Source: [Flexibacter] sp. ATCC 35208
GTDB lineage: Bacteria; Bacteroidota; Bacteroidia; Chitinophagales; Chitinophagaceae
NCBI RefSeq assembly: GCF_001975825.1
Contig: NZ_MTKN01000033.1
Location: 1 to 64,000, forward strand
Length of the DNA: 64,000 nucleotides
Direction of reading: 5' to 3'
Shown: piece by piece, positions 8,617-16,312 of the stretch
How the letters are laid out: every line of letters begins with the position of its first letter
Numbering within the stretch: the first letter of the stretch is position 1
Notes under the pieces: model-generated
The model's input: only the letters and a program-made list of their open reading frames with translations
What the model was told of the DNA's origin: nothing
The model's database searches: none
Translations under genes and position numbers: made by a program

Positions 8617-8705
8617 GGGGGGGGCGTATCGAAGCCTTGTTTCCTTTTTCAAACATAAGAACTCAAAACTTCGGGACAGCCCCTTTTTATTTGGGTACAT
8701 GGTGG
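8617..8705 (+). repeat. Dispersed structured repeat, copy A
   Basis: About 90 bp between panC and panD. It is repeated in inverted orientation at 14651-14742, with an identical 31-base run (8646-8676 versus 14680-14710) and good similarity on both sides. CGAAG pairs with CTTCG and, inside that, GTTT pairs with AAAC, so the unit can fold as nested hairpins. No open frame is shared by the copies. I do not recognise the family. Confidence 0.85.
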
Positions 8706-8770
8706 AGTGATTTTTCGTACATACAATTCTCATGGCCCTTCCAGTTGCTTATGATACATCCCCCTTCCAT

Positions 8771-9625
8771 TTATAACATGATATTATCTATCAACCTTAC
8801 CCCGCTACTCACTTCCTTCGCAGCCACTACTGCATACAAAGGGGTCGTTGCCGCCGTTTCCGGAAATATCACGGACCCGTCTTCCAGTATACTGATCAGT
8901 TCCACATAATCCACTTCAAACCCACTGGTTTTCAGTTCATTGACAGCTTTTTCCTTCATCTCTTTAAAGCCTTCCTTCTTATAGTGATGCTTGATATAAG
9001 ACAACCCCTGGTATAAATGGAGGGCATTGACCCTTTCAGTCGTATTTAACCGCATGTTCCGGCTACTCATTGCCAACCCATCATTTTCCCTTTGTGTAGG
9101 ACAGATCACCAATTCCACATGCGAATCAATAATCTTTAGCAATCGGTTTATAATCAGACACTGCTGCAGATCTTTCTGTCCCATAAATAATTTGTCCGGC
9201 TGCACCAGGTTCAGCAACTGATGTACTATCTGCCCTACTCCCTGAAAGTGCCCGGGCCTTGCTGCGCCTTCCAGCACCGTTTCCAGCGTACCAAAGTCGT
9301 AATGCATTTTGGCAGTCAGCCCCTCCGGGTACATTTCCTGCACAGATGGCAGGAACAATACATCACACCCTGCTTCTGTCAGTAGCTGTACATCCTGGTC
9401 GATGGTGACAGGGTATTTTTCGAAATCTTTTGGATCATTGAACTGTGTGGGATTTACAAAGATGCTACAAACCACCAGGTCAGAATTTTCTTTTGCAGCA
9501 TTGATCAGGGAGATGTGTCCCCGGTGCAAAGCGCCCATAGTTGGCACAAAACCAATGTGTTTTCCTGCATGCCGGGCTGTCGTTAAATGCCTTTCCAGTT
9601 CGTCTTTCCGTTTGAATAAATACAT
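8771..9625 (-). CDS. panC: Pantothenate synthetase
   Basis: 284 residues, a typical length. Joins pantoate and beta-alanine with ATP hydrolysis to AMP. The nucleotidyltransferase HIGH-like signature FVPTMGALHRGHISL is near residue 30, followed by SIFVNPTQFNDPKDFEKYP near 60, GQKDLQQ near 150 and the KMSKS-like MSSRN near 190. It is divergent from the truncated starch-synthase homologue at 9735 with a 109-bp shared upstream region. Cytoplasmic. Confidence 0.97.
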   Translation of the reverse strand: MYLFKRKDELERHLTTARHAGKHIGFVPTMGALHRGHISLINAAKENSDLVVCSIFVNPTQFNDPKDFEKYPVTIDQDVQLLTEAGCDVLFLPSVQEMYPEGLTAKMHYDFGTLETVLEGAARPGHFQGVGQIVHQLLNLVQPDKLFMGQKDLQQCLIINRLLKIIDSHVELVICPTQRENDGLAMSSRNMRLNTTERVNALHLYQGLSYIKHHYKKEGFKEMKEKAVNELKTSGFEVDYVELISILEDGSVIFPETAATTPLYAVVAAKEVSSGVRLIDNIML

Positions 9626-9659
9626 AATTTATTGCTTAAAAGGATGTTAAAAGTGCCAA

Positions 9660-9694
9660 ATTGTCTTTTCTTCCGGTAAAAATCCGTAATTTTG
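9660..9694 (+). promoter_or_regulatory. Promoter of the starch-synthase-like gene
   Basis: TAATTTTG at 9687-9694 matches the -7 box and ATTG at 9660-9663 may be the -33 element, 23 bp apart (a little long). It gives a leader of about 35 bases before the ATG at 9735. Confidence 0.45.
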
Positions 9695-9734
9695 CAAACC
9701 AAATTTAAATTTACTGCATTAATATCAGCATTAG

Positions 9735-10553
9735 ATGTCCACAAAGAAACGAATTCTTTTTATTGCTCAGGAGATGTCGCCTTATCTGGAACTCACAGAT
9801 TATGCGGCTATGGTCAATAAGATGGCAATTAAGTCCAACGAGTCAGGGCTGGAAGTGCGGGTGATCATGCCCCGTTTTGGCATTATCAACGAGAGAAGGC
9901 ACCGACTGCATGAGGTGGTACGATTGTCTGGCATTAACATCGTGATTGAAGGAGATGATTATCCACTGATTATCAAGGTGGCTTCGTTGCCAAATGCCCG
10001 TTTGCAGGTGTATTTCCTTGACAATGAGGATTACTTTAAGCGAAAAGCGTTATTTACGGACGAGAATGATCAGTTCTATGATGACAACGCTGCGCGTGCT
10101 GTATTTTTCTGTAAAGGAGCATTGGAAACGGTGAAAAAGTTCGGTTGGCCTCCTGACATCATCCACTGTAGCGGTTGGATGACATCACTGATCCCTCTGT
10201 ACCTGAAGACTGCCTATAAGAAGGAGCCTGTATTCGCACATTCCAAGGTGGTTTACTCTTTAGAACCCAATTCTTTTGAAGATAACCTGGGTGCGGGCTT
10301 TGTTAAAAAGGCGACCATCAGCAATCAGATCAAGGAAAAAGACATTGAACTGTACAAAGAAGGTACAAATACAGCCCTGAACAGAGGCGCTGCAAAATAT
10401 GCAGATGCGGTAATAATGGCTGGCGAAAAGATCGATAAGAAAGTGGTGGATGAACTGAAGGCCGAAAAGGGTAAGATTATCCTGCCATACAAGAAAGAAA
10501 ATGAAGATTTAGCAGATTATCTGCAGCTGTACTCACAGTTGCTTGGTAAATAA
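9735..10553 (+). CDS. Glycogen/starch-synthase catalytic-domain-like protein, N-domain only
   Basis: 272 residues related to the GT5 N-terminal domain of GlgA: ILFIAQEMSPY at the start, GLEVRVIMPRFGIINERRH near 40, DNEDYFKRKALFTDEND near 95 and DIIHCSGWMTSLIPLYLKT near 145. Family GlgA is about 470 residues with two Rossmann domains; the second, which carries most of the ADP-glucose site, is absent. The KTGGL motif of active GlgA is replaced by DYAAMVNKM. It therefore probably does not make glucan on its own. It may be a regulatory or carbohydrate-binding relic kept beside panC. No signal peptide. Confidence 0.75.
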   Translation: MSTKKRILFIAQEMSPYLELTDYAAMVNKMAIKSNESGLEVRVIMPRFGIINERRHRLHEVVRLSGINIVIEGDDYPLIIKVASLPNARLQVYFLDNEDYFKRKALFTDENDQFYDDNAARAVFFCKGALETVKKFGWPPDIIHCSGWMTSLIPLYLKTAYKKEPVFAHSKVVYSLEPNSFEDNLGAGFVKKATISNQIKEKDIELYKEGTNTALNRGAAKYADAVIMAGEKIDKKVVDELKAEKGKIILPYKKENEDLADYLQLYSQLLGK

Positions 10554-10571
10554 AGCATTTAATCGAATTTG

Positions 10572-10610
10572 AAAAAGGGGGGGTATCATACTTTTGATAC
10601 ACCCCCTTTT
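10572..10610. terminator. Bidirectional terminator after the starch-synthase-like gene
   Basis: AAAAGGGGG...GTATCA pairs with TGATAC...CCCCCTTTT around a short loop. Poly-A and poly-T flanks allow use on both strands; it ends the plus-strand gene 19 bp after its stop. The rest of the 309-bp gap (10611-10762) shows no further gene up to the metK promoter. Confidence 0.8.
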
Positions 10611-10762
10611 CATGCTGACCCTGCCAGAGACGAACTGTTGTTGCCCCCGAATCTCCAACCTTAATTTTATTTTTGAGACTACGCTTTTTGGGGGTTTATC
10701 AATTTCCCGCCCCTTTAACGAATATTTTCCCTATCAAAATACTGGAATATAGTCAAATGACT

Positions 10763-10770
10763 TATTTTTG
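10763..10770 (+). promoter_or_regulatory. -7 box of metK
   Basis: TATTTTTG matches TAnnTTTG. Transcription should begin near 10774-10777, right at the first arm of the inverted repeat in the leader. Confidence 0.5.
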
Positions 10771-10774
10771 CCCC

Positions 10775-10862
10775 AGTTTACCATTAGGCATACCACCAAA
10801 TGACTAAAATATGGTAAATTGTACTAGATTTACTAATCTTAAAGCCGAAATTCAATTATTTT
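10775..10862 (+). promoter_or_regulatory. Possible structured 5' leader of metK
   Basis: The ~88-base leader starts with TTTACCAT (10777-10784), which pairs perfectly with ATGGTAAA (10811-10818) over a 26-base loop. A second hairpin AGATT-TACT-AATCT (10826-10839) follows. The segment then runs AU-rich to the ATG. A leader opening with a stem upstream of an S-adenosylmethionine synthase gene could be a ligand-sensing element, but it does not match the SAM-II layout I know. It is a candidate only. Confidence 0.35.
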
Positions 10863-12116
10863 ATGCCTTATTTATTTACCTCAGAATCAGTATCCGAAGG
10901 ACATCCGGATAAAGTTGCCGATCAGATATCAGATGCATTGATAGATAATTTCTTAGCCTATGATGCGACTTCCAAAGTTGCTTGTGAGACATTGGTGACT
11001 ACCGGTCAGGTGGTACTGGCTGGAGAAGTTAAATCCGAAGCTTACCTGGATGTGCAGGAAATTGCGCGTGAGGTAATTCGCAAGATAGGGTATACCAAAA
11101 GTGAATACATGTTCGAGGCTAACTCCTGCGGTATCTTCTCTGCCATCCATGAGCAGTCTCCAGATATCAACCAGGGTGTAGAGCGCAAGAGCCCGGAAGA
11201 GCAGGGTGCTGGCGACCAGGGTATGATGTTCGGTTACGCTACCAAGGAGACCGATAACTATATGCCACTGGCACTGGATCTGGCGCACAAACTGCTGATC
11301 GAACTGGCTGCGATCCGTCGCGAAAACAAAGAGATCACTTACCTGCGTCCGGATGCAAAGTCACAGGTGACGATCGAGTATTCTGACGATAACAAGCCTG
11401 TACGTATCGATACAATCGTGATCTCTACACAGCACGATGATTTCGATGCCGAAGCAAAGATGCTGGCTAAGATCAAGGAAGACATGATCAATATCGTTAT
11501 TCCCCGTGTAAAAGCACAGCTGAAGCCAGAACTGGCAGCGCTGTTCAATGATAAAATTACTTACCACATCAACCCAACCGGTAAATTCGTAATCGGTGGT
11601 CCTCATGGTGATACTGGTCTGACAGGCCGTAAGATCATCGTGGATACTTATGGTGGTAAAGGCGCACACGGTGGTGGTGCGTTTTCTGGTAAAGATCCTT
11701 CCAAAGTAGACCGTTCTGCTGCTTATGCTACCCGTCACATTGCTAAGAACCTGGTTGCTGCAGGTCTGGCAGATGAGGTGCTGGTACAGGTGTCTTATGC
11801 GATTGGTGTGGCTAAACCTTGTGGTTTGTTCATCGATACGCGTGGTACTGCCAAGGTGGAGATGACTGATGGTGAGATTGCACGTAAGGTGGAAGAGATC
11901 TTTGACCTGCGTCCTTATGCGATCGAGCAGCGTTTAAAACTGCGTAATCCTATTTATAGCGATACTGCTGCTTATGGTCATATGGGTCGGGAGAGCAAGG
12001 TGGTGACCAAGGTATTCAATAAGGGTAAGAAGCATGAGAAGAGTGTAGAAGTGGAGTTGTTTACATGGGAGAAGCTGGATTATGTGGATAAGGTGAAGGC
12101 AGCATTTAGCCTGTAA
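10863..12116 (+). CDS. metK: S-adenosylmethionine synthetase
   Basis: 417 residues, slightly longer than E. coli MetK (384), as is common in Bacteroidota. It makes S-adenosylmethionine from ATP and methionine. Signatures: [21 protein letters not shown] at residues 5-25, [12 protein letters not shown] near 117 and the P-loop-like [19 protein letters not shown] near 270. Catalytic His (GHPDK) and metal-binding Asp are intact. Monocistronic: own promoter upstream and a strong terminator downstream. Cytoplasmic. Confidence 0.98.
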   Translation: MPYLFTSESVSEGHPDKVADQISDALIDNFLAYDATSKVACETLVTTGQVVLAGEVKSEAYLDVQEIAREVIRKIGYTKSEYMFEANSCGIFSAIHEQSPDINQGVERKSPEEQGAGDQGMMFGYATKETDNYMPLALDLAHKLLIELAAIRRENKEITYLRPDAKSQVTIEYSDDNKPVRIDTIVISTQHDDFDAEAKMLAKIKEDMINIVIPRVKAQLKPELAALFNDKITYHINPTGKFVIGGPHGDTGLTGRKIIVDTYGGKGAHGGGAFSGKDPSKVDRSAAYATRHIAKNLVAAGLADEVLVQVSYAIGVAKPCGLFIDTRGTAKVEMTDGEIARKVEEIFDLRPYAIEQRLKLRNPIYSDTAAYGHMGRESKVVTKVFNKGKKHEKSVEVELFTWEKLDYVDKVKAAFSL

Positions 12117-12131
12117 TTGATTTAAATAGAT

Positions 12132-12169
12132 AAAAAACCGCTTTCACCTATGGTGAAAGCGGTTTTTTT
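12132..12169 (+). terminator. Terminator of metK
   Basis: AAAAAACCGCTTTCACC pairs with GGTGAAAGCGGTTTTTT across a 3-base loop, 15 bp past the metK stop. A textbook intrinsic terminator that could act on both strands. Confidence 0.9.
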
Positions 12170-12180
12170 ATGCGGGTAGC

Positions 12181-12281
12181 CCTGCGGCCGGCTGGAAGGT
12201 GCCGGTTCATTTATGGCAGGCAGAGTGTGCCAGTTCTTTTGCGGCCAGCTGGCAGGTACCAGTATATTAGTGGCCGGCTTC
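12181..12281 (+). repeat. GC-rich dispersed motif, tandem site b
   Basis: GCGGCCGGCTGGAAGGTGCC (12184) and GCGGCCAGCTGGCAGGTACC (12241) are near copies 57 bp apart, followed by a half copy GTGGCCGGCTTC (12270) that reaches the stop codon of the desaturase. The motif core recurs at 4783, 14557 and 60121. Confidence 0.6.
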
Positions 12282-13063
12282 TAAAAAGTTTGTTTTTTCT
12301 CTAATTCAGGTAAAACCTGATCGATCCTTTTTGCGAGCTCAGGCAGTTTTATTGTTGGCACTGCCGGAAACAGGTGATGTTCCAGATGATAGAACATACT
12401 AAATGTAATTTTATTCTTCCAGCTCCCTCTCTGCGTTCTCGCTATTTCAGGATGCGCTTCGGTATCATGGTGCACAGTCCATACCGCGAAGAAAGCCATC
12501 AAAAGCTCCCCAATTACCATCACAATTACATGATACACTAAGAAGGGTACCTGGAAGTAAAATACCGCGCTTACGAAGGCGATAACGGCCAATAATTCGG
12601 CAACCAGGTGGTTCCTGTAGGTCCGGTTCCCTTTTTGCCAGGTGATTTTGTGAATAAGGAACATATGCAGGGGGCCATAAAGGATGGCGCCATACCAGCT
12701 CATGCCCGCTGATTTCCCTTCGTAATCTTCTTCAGATAGACAATACTTGTGGTGACGGATATGATTAAATTTGACGGCATGCATGGACGCACACATCAAT
12801 ACACTGTTGGAGAATAAGGTGAATTCTGTGAGGAATTTATTGGTTCCTAAGGAGTTGTGGAAGCCATTGTGTACCTGCCTTAAAGCAGTGAGAAAAAAGA
12901 AAGCAGAAAAAGGTAAAGCCCATATATAATACCCAAAATAAGCTAATACCCACGAGGCAAGGGCCCAGGGGATCGTCAGGTTATTTTCAATGAGCATTTC
13001 AGGGATGGAAAGATGGCGCAGGTCTTTCCAGTGTACGCGTTTGATGATATCGGTATGGTTCAT
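12281..13063 (-). CDS. Membrane fatty acid desaturase
   Basis: 260 residues, integral-membrane di-iron desaturase family. Histidine clusters are present: HNGFHNS near 70, HIRHHKYC near 105, HHDTEAH near 210 and HLEHHLFP near 235, separated by paired hydrophobic segments (LASWVLAYFGYYIWALPFSA; LLAVIAFVSAVFYF). HxxHHLFP near the C-terminus is typical of acyl-lipid or acyl-CoA desaturases; position specificity cannot be read. The ATG at 13063 was chosen because the only longer start is a TTG (13120) inside an inverted repeat in the promoter. Likely role: membrane unsaturation. Confidence 0.85.
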   Translation of the reverse strand: MNHTDIIKRVHWKDLRHLSIPEMLIENNLTIPWALASWVLAYFGYYIWALPFSAFFFLTALRQVHNGFHNSLGTNKFLTEFTLFSNSVLMCASMHAVKFNHIRHHKYCLSEEDYEGKSAGMSWYGAILYGPLHMFLIHKITWQKGNRTYRNHLVAELLAVIAFVSAVFYFQVPFLVYHVIVMVIGELLMAFFAVWTVHHDTEAHPEIARTQRGSWKNKITFSMFYHLEHHLFPAVPTIKLPELAKRIDQVLPELEKKQTF

Positions 13064-13083
13064 GCGGGGTAATATTTGTGAAT

Positions 13084-13129
13084 CAAATCTACCCCGCGAA
13101 ATATAATATATAAATGACAAATGTCATTA
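13084..13129 (-). promoter_or_regulatory. Desaturase promoter with palindromic operator
   Basis: TAGATTTG (minus strand, 13084-13091) fits the -7 box, 20 bp before the ATG. About 22 bp upstream of it, AATGAC-AAAT-GTCATT (13113-13128) is a 6-bp perfect inverted repeat at the place of the -33 element, where a bound dimer would block RNA polymerase. Confidence 0.45.
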
Positions 13130-13190
13130 AACTAAAGGCAGGTGAGGGGGGATGTAATGGCTGAGTTCATCCCGGATGTTTGTAACAGTA

Positions 13191-14096
13191 TCAGGCATTT
13201 TCAAATTCTTCCCAGATCATTTCCCTGTTTACAAACGCGGCCGCCGCCAATCCCACTGCTACTGCATTAGCCACACCACGCATCATACTGCAATTATCCC
13301 CGGCGGCATACACGCCTTCAACAGTCGTCTTTACAAAATCAGCTACTTTGATATGCCCTGTTTCTGTCAATTCACATCCCAGTTGCGCAGGTATATCACT
13401 GTGCTGTATAAACGGTAAACGGGCATAGACTGCTTTTAACGATACTTTGATACCATCGGCCAGTTCCACTGCACTTAATTGTCCCTTGTCATGAATAATG
13501 GCTTTTACAGGTGTCTCAATGATATTGATGTTCTTTTTCTTTATCTGTGCCACCATTTCAGCTGTCATAGTGATAGGTCCGTTCGTGAACAAAGTTAAGT
13601 CTTTTGTCCAGTGTTGTATCAGTTTTGTTGTTTCAAAACCACCTTCGCCATTGCCTAAAATACCGGTTGGCTGATTAGCTACTTCATAACCATGGCAATA
13701 GGGGCAATGAATGACAGAAATTCCCCAGCATGCTGCTATACCCGGAATTTCGGGCATGATGTCTTTGACACCCGTGGTAATAATGAGTTTTTTTGAGGTG
13801 AATTTTTCTCCTGCTTCCGTGGTAATAGAAAATCCGTTGTTGGTTTTCTCTCCCAGTGTGGCTTTGCCATGGAGCACCTGAACGGTGGTATATGCTTTGA
13901 GTTGTTCCAGTGCTGCTTTTGTAATGGCGGCTGGGGGTTCTCCATCTCTCGTTAAGAAATTATGTGAATGTGGCGTTTGAGCATTACAGGGTTTGCCGCT
14001 ATCAATGATCAATACCTTTCTAAGTGCGCGGCCTAGTGTCATTCCGGCTTGTAATCCTGCATAGCTTCCTCCGATGATGATAACTTCAAATTCCAT
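13191..14096 (-). CDS. Thioredoxin-reductase-like NAD(P)/FAD oxidoreductase
   Basis: 301 residues, low-molecular-weight flavoprotein disulfide-reductase fold. FAD-binding IIIGGSYAGLQAGMTLGRA at the N-terminus, a CxxC in IHCPYCHGYEVA near 135-140, an NAD(P) Rossmann motif ILGNGEGGFETTKL near 155 and the C-terminal FAD motif GVYAAGDN near 275. The NADP motif GNGEGG departs from GGGxxA/G of true thioredoxin reductase, so the partner may not be thioredoxin. It is divergent from an HxlR regulator with a shared palindrome, a common arrangement for quinone- or aldehyde-responsive oxidoreductases. ATG 14096 was chosen because it leads directly into the FAD motif and follows a -7 box. Confidence 0.85.
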   Translation of the reverse strand: MEFEVIIIGGSYAGLQAGMTLGRALRKVLIIDSGKPCNAQTPHSHNFLTRDGEPPAAITKAALEQLKAYTTVQVLHGKATLGEKTNNGFSITTEAGEKFTSKKLIITTGVKDIMPEIPGIAACWGISVIHCPYCHGYEVANQPTGILGNGEGGFETTKLIQHWTKDLTLFTNGPITMTAEMVAQIKKKNINIIETPVKAIIHDKGQLSAVELADGIKVSLKAVYARLPFIQHSDIPAQLGCELTETGHIKVADFVKTTVEGVYAAGDNCSMMRGVANAVAVGLAAAAFVNREMIWEEFENA

Positions 14097-14104
14097 ATTG
14101 ATGA

Positions 14105-14119
14105 TTTTGTACAAAAGTA
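14105..14119. promoter_or_regulatory. Palindrome over the oxidoreductase -7 box, probable HxlR operator
   Basis: TTTTGTACAAAA (14105-14116) is a perfect 12-bp palindrome. On the minus strand the -7 box TACTTTTG (14112-14119) overlaps it. Binding by the divergently encoded HxlR protein would switch off the oxidoreductase. The tie is inferred from position. Confidence 0.5.
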
Positions 14120-14136
14120 AATAGGTTAACTTTACA

Positions 14137-14541
14137 ATGGTGAAAGCTACCCTTTATGGAAGTGCTTCCATGGAGGGAATGAAAATAATAAAAAATAATT
14201 CCTATATGGTTTGTCCCGGTGAAAAGATTTATGATTGTAAGCGACAATTGCTGGCTATTCAGGATACCTTGGATATCATTGGTGGTAAGTGGAAAGTGAC
14301 GATCCTGGGGTGCCTGGCGATGGGAGGAAAGCGCTTTATGGATTTGCAGCGGGAGCTGGCGGGCATAGGGCCAAAAATGTTGTCGAGAGAGTTGCATGAG
14401 CTGGAAATGAATGGGCTGATCCGGAAAGAGGAAGAGGGGAAGTATGAGATGACGGCGTATAGTGATTCGCTGAAGCCGGTGATACAGGTATTGGCAGAGT
14501 GGGGAACGCAGCATAGGGTGAAGGTGATGTCTATGCAATAA
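14137..14541 (+). CDS. HxlR-family transcriptional regulator
   Basis: 134 residues with the winged-helix HxlR pattern: DTLDIIGGKWKVTILGCL near 43-60, RFMDLQRELAGIGPKMLSRELHELEMNGLI near 65-95 and the family ending PVIQVLAEWGTQH. Two Cys near residues 26 and 34 (VCPGEKIYDC) could be redox or electrophile sensors as in YodB and HypR. It probably controls the divergent flavoprotein. The start is uncertain: ATG at 14137 lies two bases after a possible -7 box TAACTTTA (14127-14134), so the ATG at 14170 or 14182 may be used instead, removing 11 or 15 residues without touching the domain. Confidence 0.9.
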   Translation: MVKATLYGSASMEGMKIIKNNSYMVCPGEKIYDCKRQLLAIQDTLDIIGGKWKVTILGCLAMGGKRFMDLQRELAGIGPKMLSRELHELEMNGLIRKEEEGKYEMTAYSDSLKPVIQVLAEWGTQHRVKVMSMQ

Positions 14542-14556
14542 AATAGTGACTTTTGG

Positions 14557-14580
14557 AAAGCTGGCCGCAAGCCATGCCAG
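14557..14580 (-). repeat. GC-rich dispersed motif, site c
   Basis: On the minus strand, CTTGCGGCCAGCTTT matches CTTGCGGCCGGCTTT at 60125-60139 with one change. It lies 15 bp past the HxlR stop. Confidence 0.5.
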
Positions 14581-14650
14581 TCCGAAAAGAAGCGGGAATG
14601 TATCATAAGTAACAGGATCTCCATGAGAATTGCAGTTACGAGAATTCTGA

Positions 14651-14742
14651 CCATCAGGTACCCAAATAAAAAGGAACCATCCCGAAGTTTTGAGTTCTTA
14701 TGTTTGAAAATGGAAACATGGCTTCGGGACGCCCCCGGTTCT
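14651..14742 (-). repeat. Dispersed structured repeat, copy B
   Basis: Inverted copy of the element at 8617-8705. Here the outer stem is longer, TCCCGAAG pairing with CTTCGGGA, and an inner stem ATGTTT / AAACAT is perfect. It lies between the HxlR gene and the polysaccharide deacetylase gene. Stem-preserving differences between the copies suggest that the fold matters. Confidence 0.85.
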
Positions 14743-14790
14743 ATCGCAAGTAAAAATTATTCATACCTTTAAGAACATTTAACACAATAT

Positions 14791-15804
14791 ATGAGCCTGG
14801 TAAAAAATGTATTTTACAGTGCTGCGCAACTGTTACCCCTTGCCGTATTGAAACAACGACGTCCGGATAGTTTATTGCTTCCCTATCATCACCTGGTGAG
14901 CGACGCACCTGTTCCACATATCAAGCACCTCTATCCCTGGAAAGGAACCAAAGCATTTGAAAAAGATCTCGATTACCTGCTCAGACGATTTACCCCGGTT
15001 ACTTTACAGGATATCATTCATGCTTTAAAAACAGGACAGGCATTGCCTTCCGGTTCTTTCCTGCTCACATTCGACGATGGGCTACGTGAAGTAAAAGATA
15101 TCATCGCTCCTATGTTGCTTCGCAAAGGCGTACCAGCAGCATTTTTCCTGAATAGTGCATTTCTTAACAATAAAAGTCTGTTTTATAAATTCAAGCTTAG
15201 CCTGATTATCGAAAGTTTACAAACAACACATCATTCAAAGGCAACGCTTGATCAATTGTATGCTTATCTGCAAACAGATGAAGCATCACTCATTCCAGCT
15301 ATTAAAAAGATCACTTACAACACAAAGGGACAGGCAGATGAAATAGGAAAGATATTAGAGATTTCCTTTGCACAATATCTGGAGAAAGAAATGCCGTTCC
15401 TTACGCTGGATGAAGTGGGCGCACTGGTACAACAGGGTTTTGCAATTGGTGGGCATAGTATTGATCATCCTTATTATAGCCAGCTTACACTGGATGAACA
15501 ACTCTTTCAGACACGACAATCTGTAGACTTCCTTGTACAGCATTTTAACCTACCTTATAGAGCATTTGCATTTCCACATACAGATGCGGGAGTGAGTAAG
15601 ATATTTTTCAATACATTATTAGAAGGTCCTGATCCGATAGATGTGATCTTTGGTACAGGCAATCAAAAGAAAGATTTCAATCCGAAGATCTTACATCGTT
15701 TTAATTGTGAAAGGCCAACCGTAAGTATCAATGCTGCTGTAAAAGGGATCTTACTATTGAACAAAATTCAGCAGATGACAAATAAGGACCAGATCAGCCG
15801 GTAA
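14791..15804 (+). CDS. Polysaccharide deacetylase family protein (NodB homology)
   Basis: 337 residues. NodB-fold carbohydrate esterase 4 motifs: LLPYHHLVSD near 30 and the catalytic DD motif in FLLTFDDGLREV near 90; AIGGHSIDHPYY near 220 gives the HxxxH-type metal motif; FAFPHTDAG near 258 replaces the usual RxPxG. The N-terminus (AAQLLPLAVLKQ) is mildly hydrophobic but not a clear signal peptide. The family removes N- or O-acetyl groups from sugars, or acts on peptidoglycan. It stands just outside the exopolysaccharide locus on the same strand as the 1661-residue protein and may act on that polymer or on lipid-linked sugars; this is inferred. Confidence 0.8.
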   Translation: MSLVKNVFYSAAQLLPLAVLKQRRPDSLLLPYHHLVSDAPVPHIKHLYPWKGTKAFEKDLDYLLRRFTPVTLQDIIHALKTGQALPSGSFLLTFDDGLREVKDIIAPMLLRKGVPAAFFLNSAFLNNKSLFYKFKLSLIIESLQTTHHSKATLDQLYAYLQTDEASLIPAIKKITYNTKGQADEIGKILEISFAQYLEKEMPFLTLDEVGALVQQGFAIGGHSIDHPYYSQLTLDEQLFQTRQSVDFLVQHFNLPYRAFAFPHTDAGVSKIFFNTLLEGPDPIDVIFGTGNQKKDFNPKILHRFNCERPTVSINAAVKGILLLNKIQQMTNKDQISR

Positions 15805-16189
15805 TAGTAAGTATAATACAGGTAAGAGCAATACAATAAATAAGGAAAGAAGTACACCATATAAATAATGATGTATAATACATAGCTAAATTTTATCTCT
15901 ATATAAATTCGTAATGTGACACTAATTAAAGAAAAAGAAAACAAATTATACAACAATGGTGTTTTCCATAAAAGGGGAATTTATAACTTCAAATAAAGAA
16001 TTACTACACACATATCCTAAGTCGAAACAGTTAAAATGATCCCTGTGTCTCAGCTAAAATGGATAACATTTTTAGCATGGAATTATATCAAAAAAAATAG
16101 AGGGGAAGATTAAAGTACATCTTGTTTTTCTTCAAAGAGTTACGTATATTTAATAAATATAAATTATTTAATACTTTATATTTGTTTTT
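15805..16189. other. AT-rich intergenic region upstream of the 1661-aa secreted protein
   Basis: About 385 bp of very AT-rich DNA without a supportable gene. A 13-bp inverted repeat ATGTAT-A-ATACAT lies at 15871-15883. No terminator for the preceding deacetylase is obvious. Short frames on either strand have no start context or protein-like composition. Confidence 0.6.
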
Positions 16190-16222
16190 TTTGTTGAAAA
16201 ACAAATTTGTATCCTATTTTTG
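16190..16222 (+). promoter_or_regulatory. Promoter of the 1661-aa T9SS protein
   Basis: TTTG at 16190-16193 and TATTTTTG at 16215-16222, 21 bp apart, match the Bacteroidota -33/-7 consensus well. The predicted leader is about 85 bases. Confidence 0.6.
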
Positions 16223-16312
16223 CCCGGGACGATTGAGACACATAAAATCGAAACAATGTATTATTAAGAAAAACGTCGGCTATTGTAAAACGCTACTAAA
16301 TTTTAACCAAAC

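Noticed and set aside
10775-10862. Known SAM riboswitch (SAM-II type) in front of metK
   Set aside because: The two hairpins do not show the short H-type pseudoknot layout of SAM-II; kept only as an unclassified leader candidate.
13064-13120. Longer desaturase starting at 13120
   Set aside because: The start would be TTG within the palindromic operator and the extension covers the -7 box.
15355-15956. Hydrophobic minus-strand frames around the polysaccharide deacetylase 3' end
   Set aside because: One is antisense to the deacetylase gene and the other is translated AT-rich spacer (Tyr/Phe/Leu-rich) without start context.
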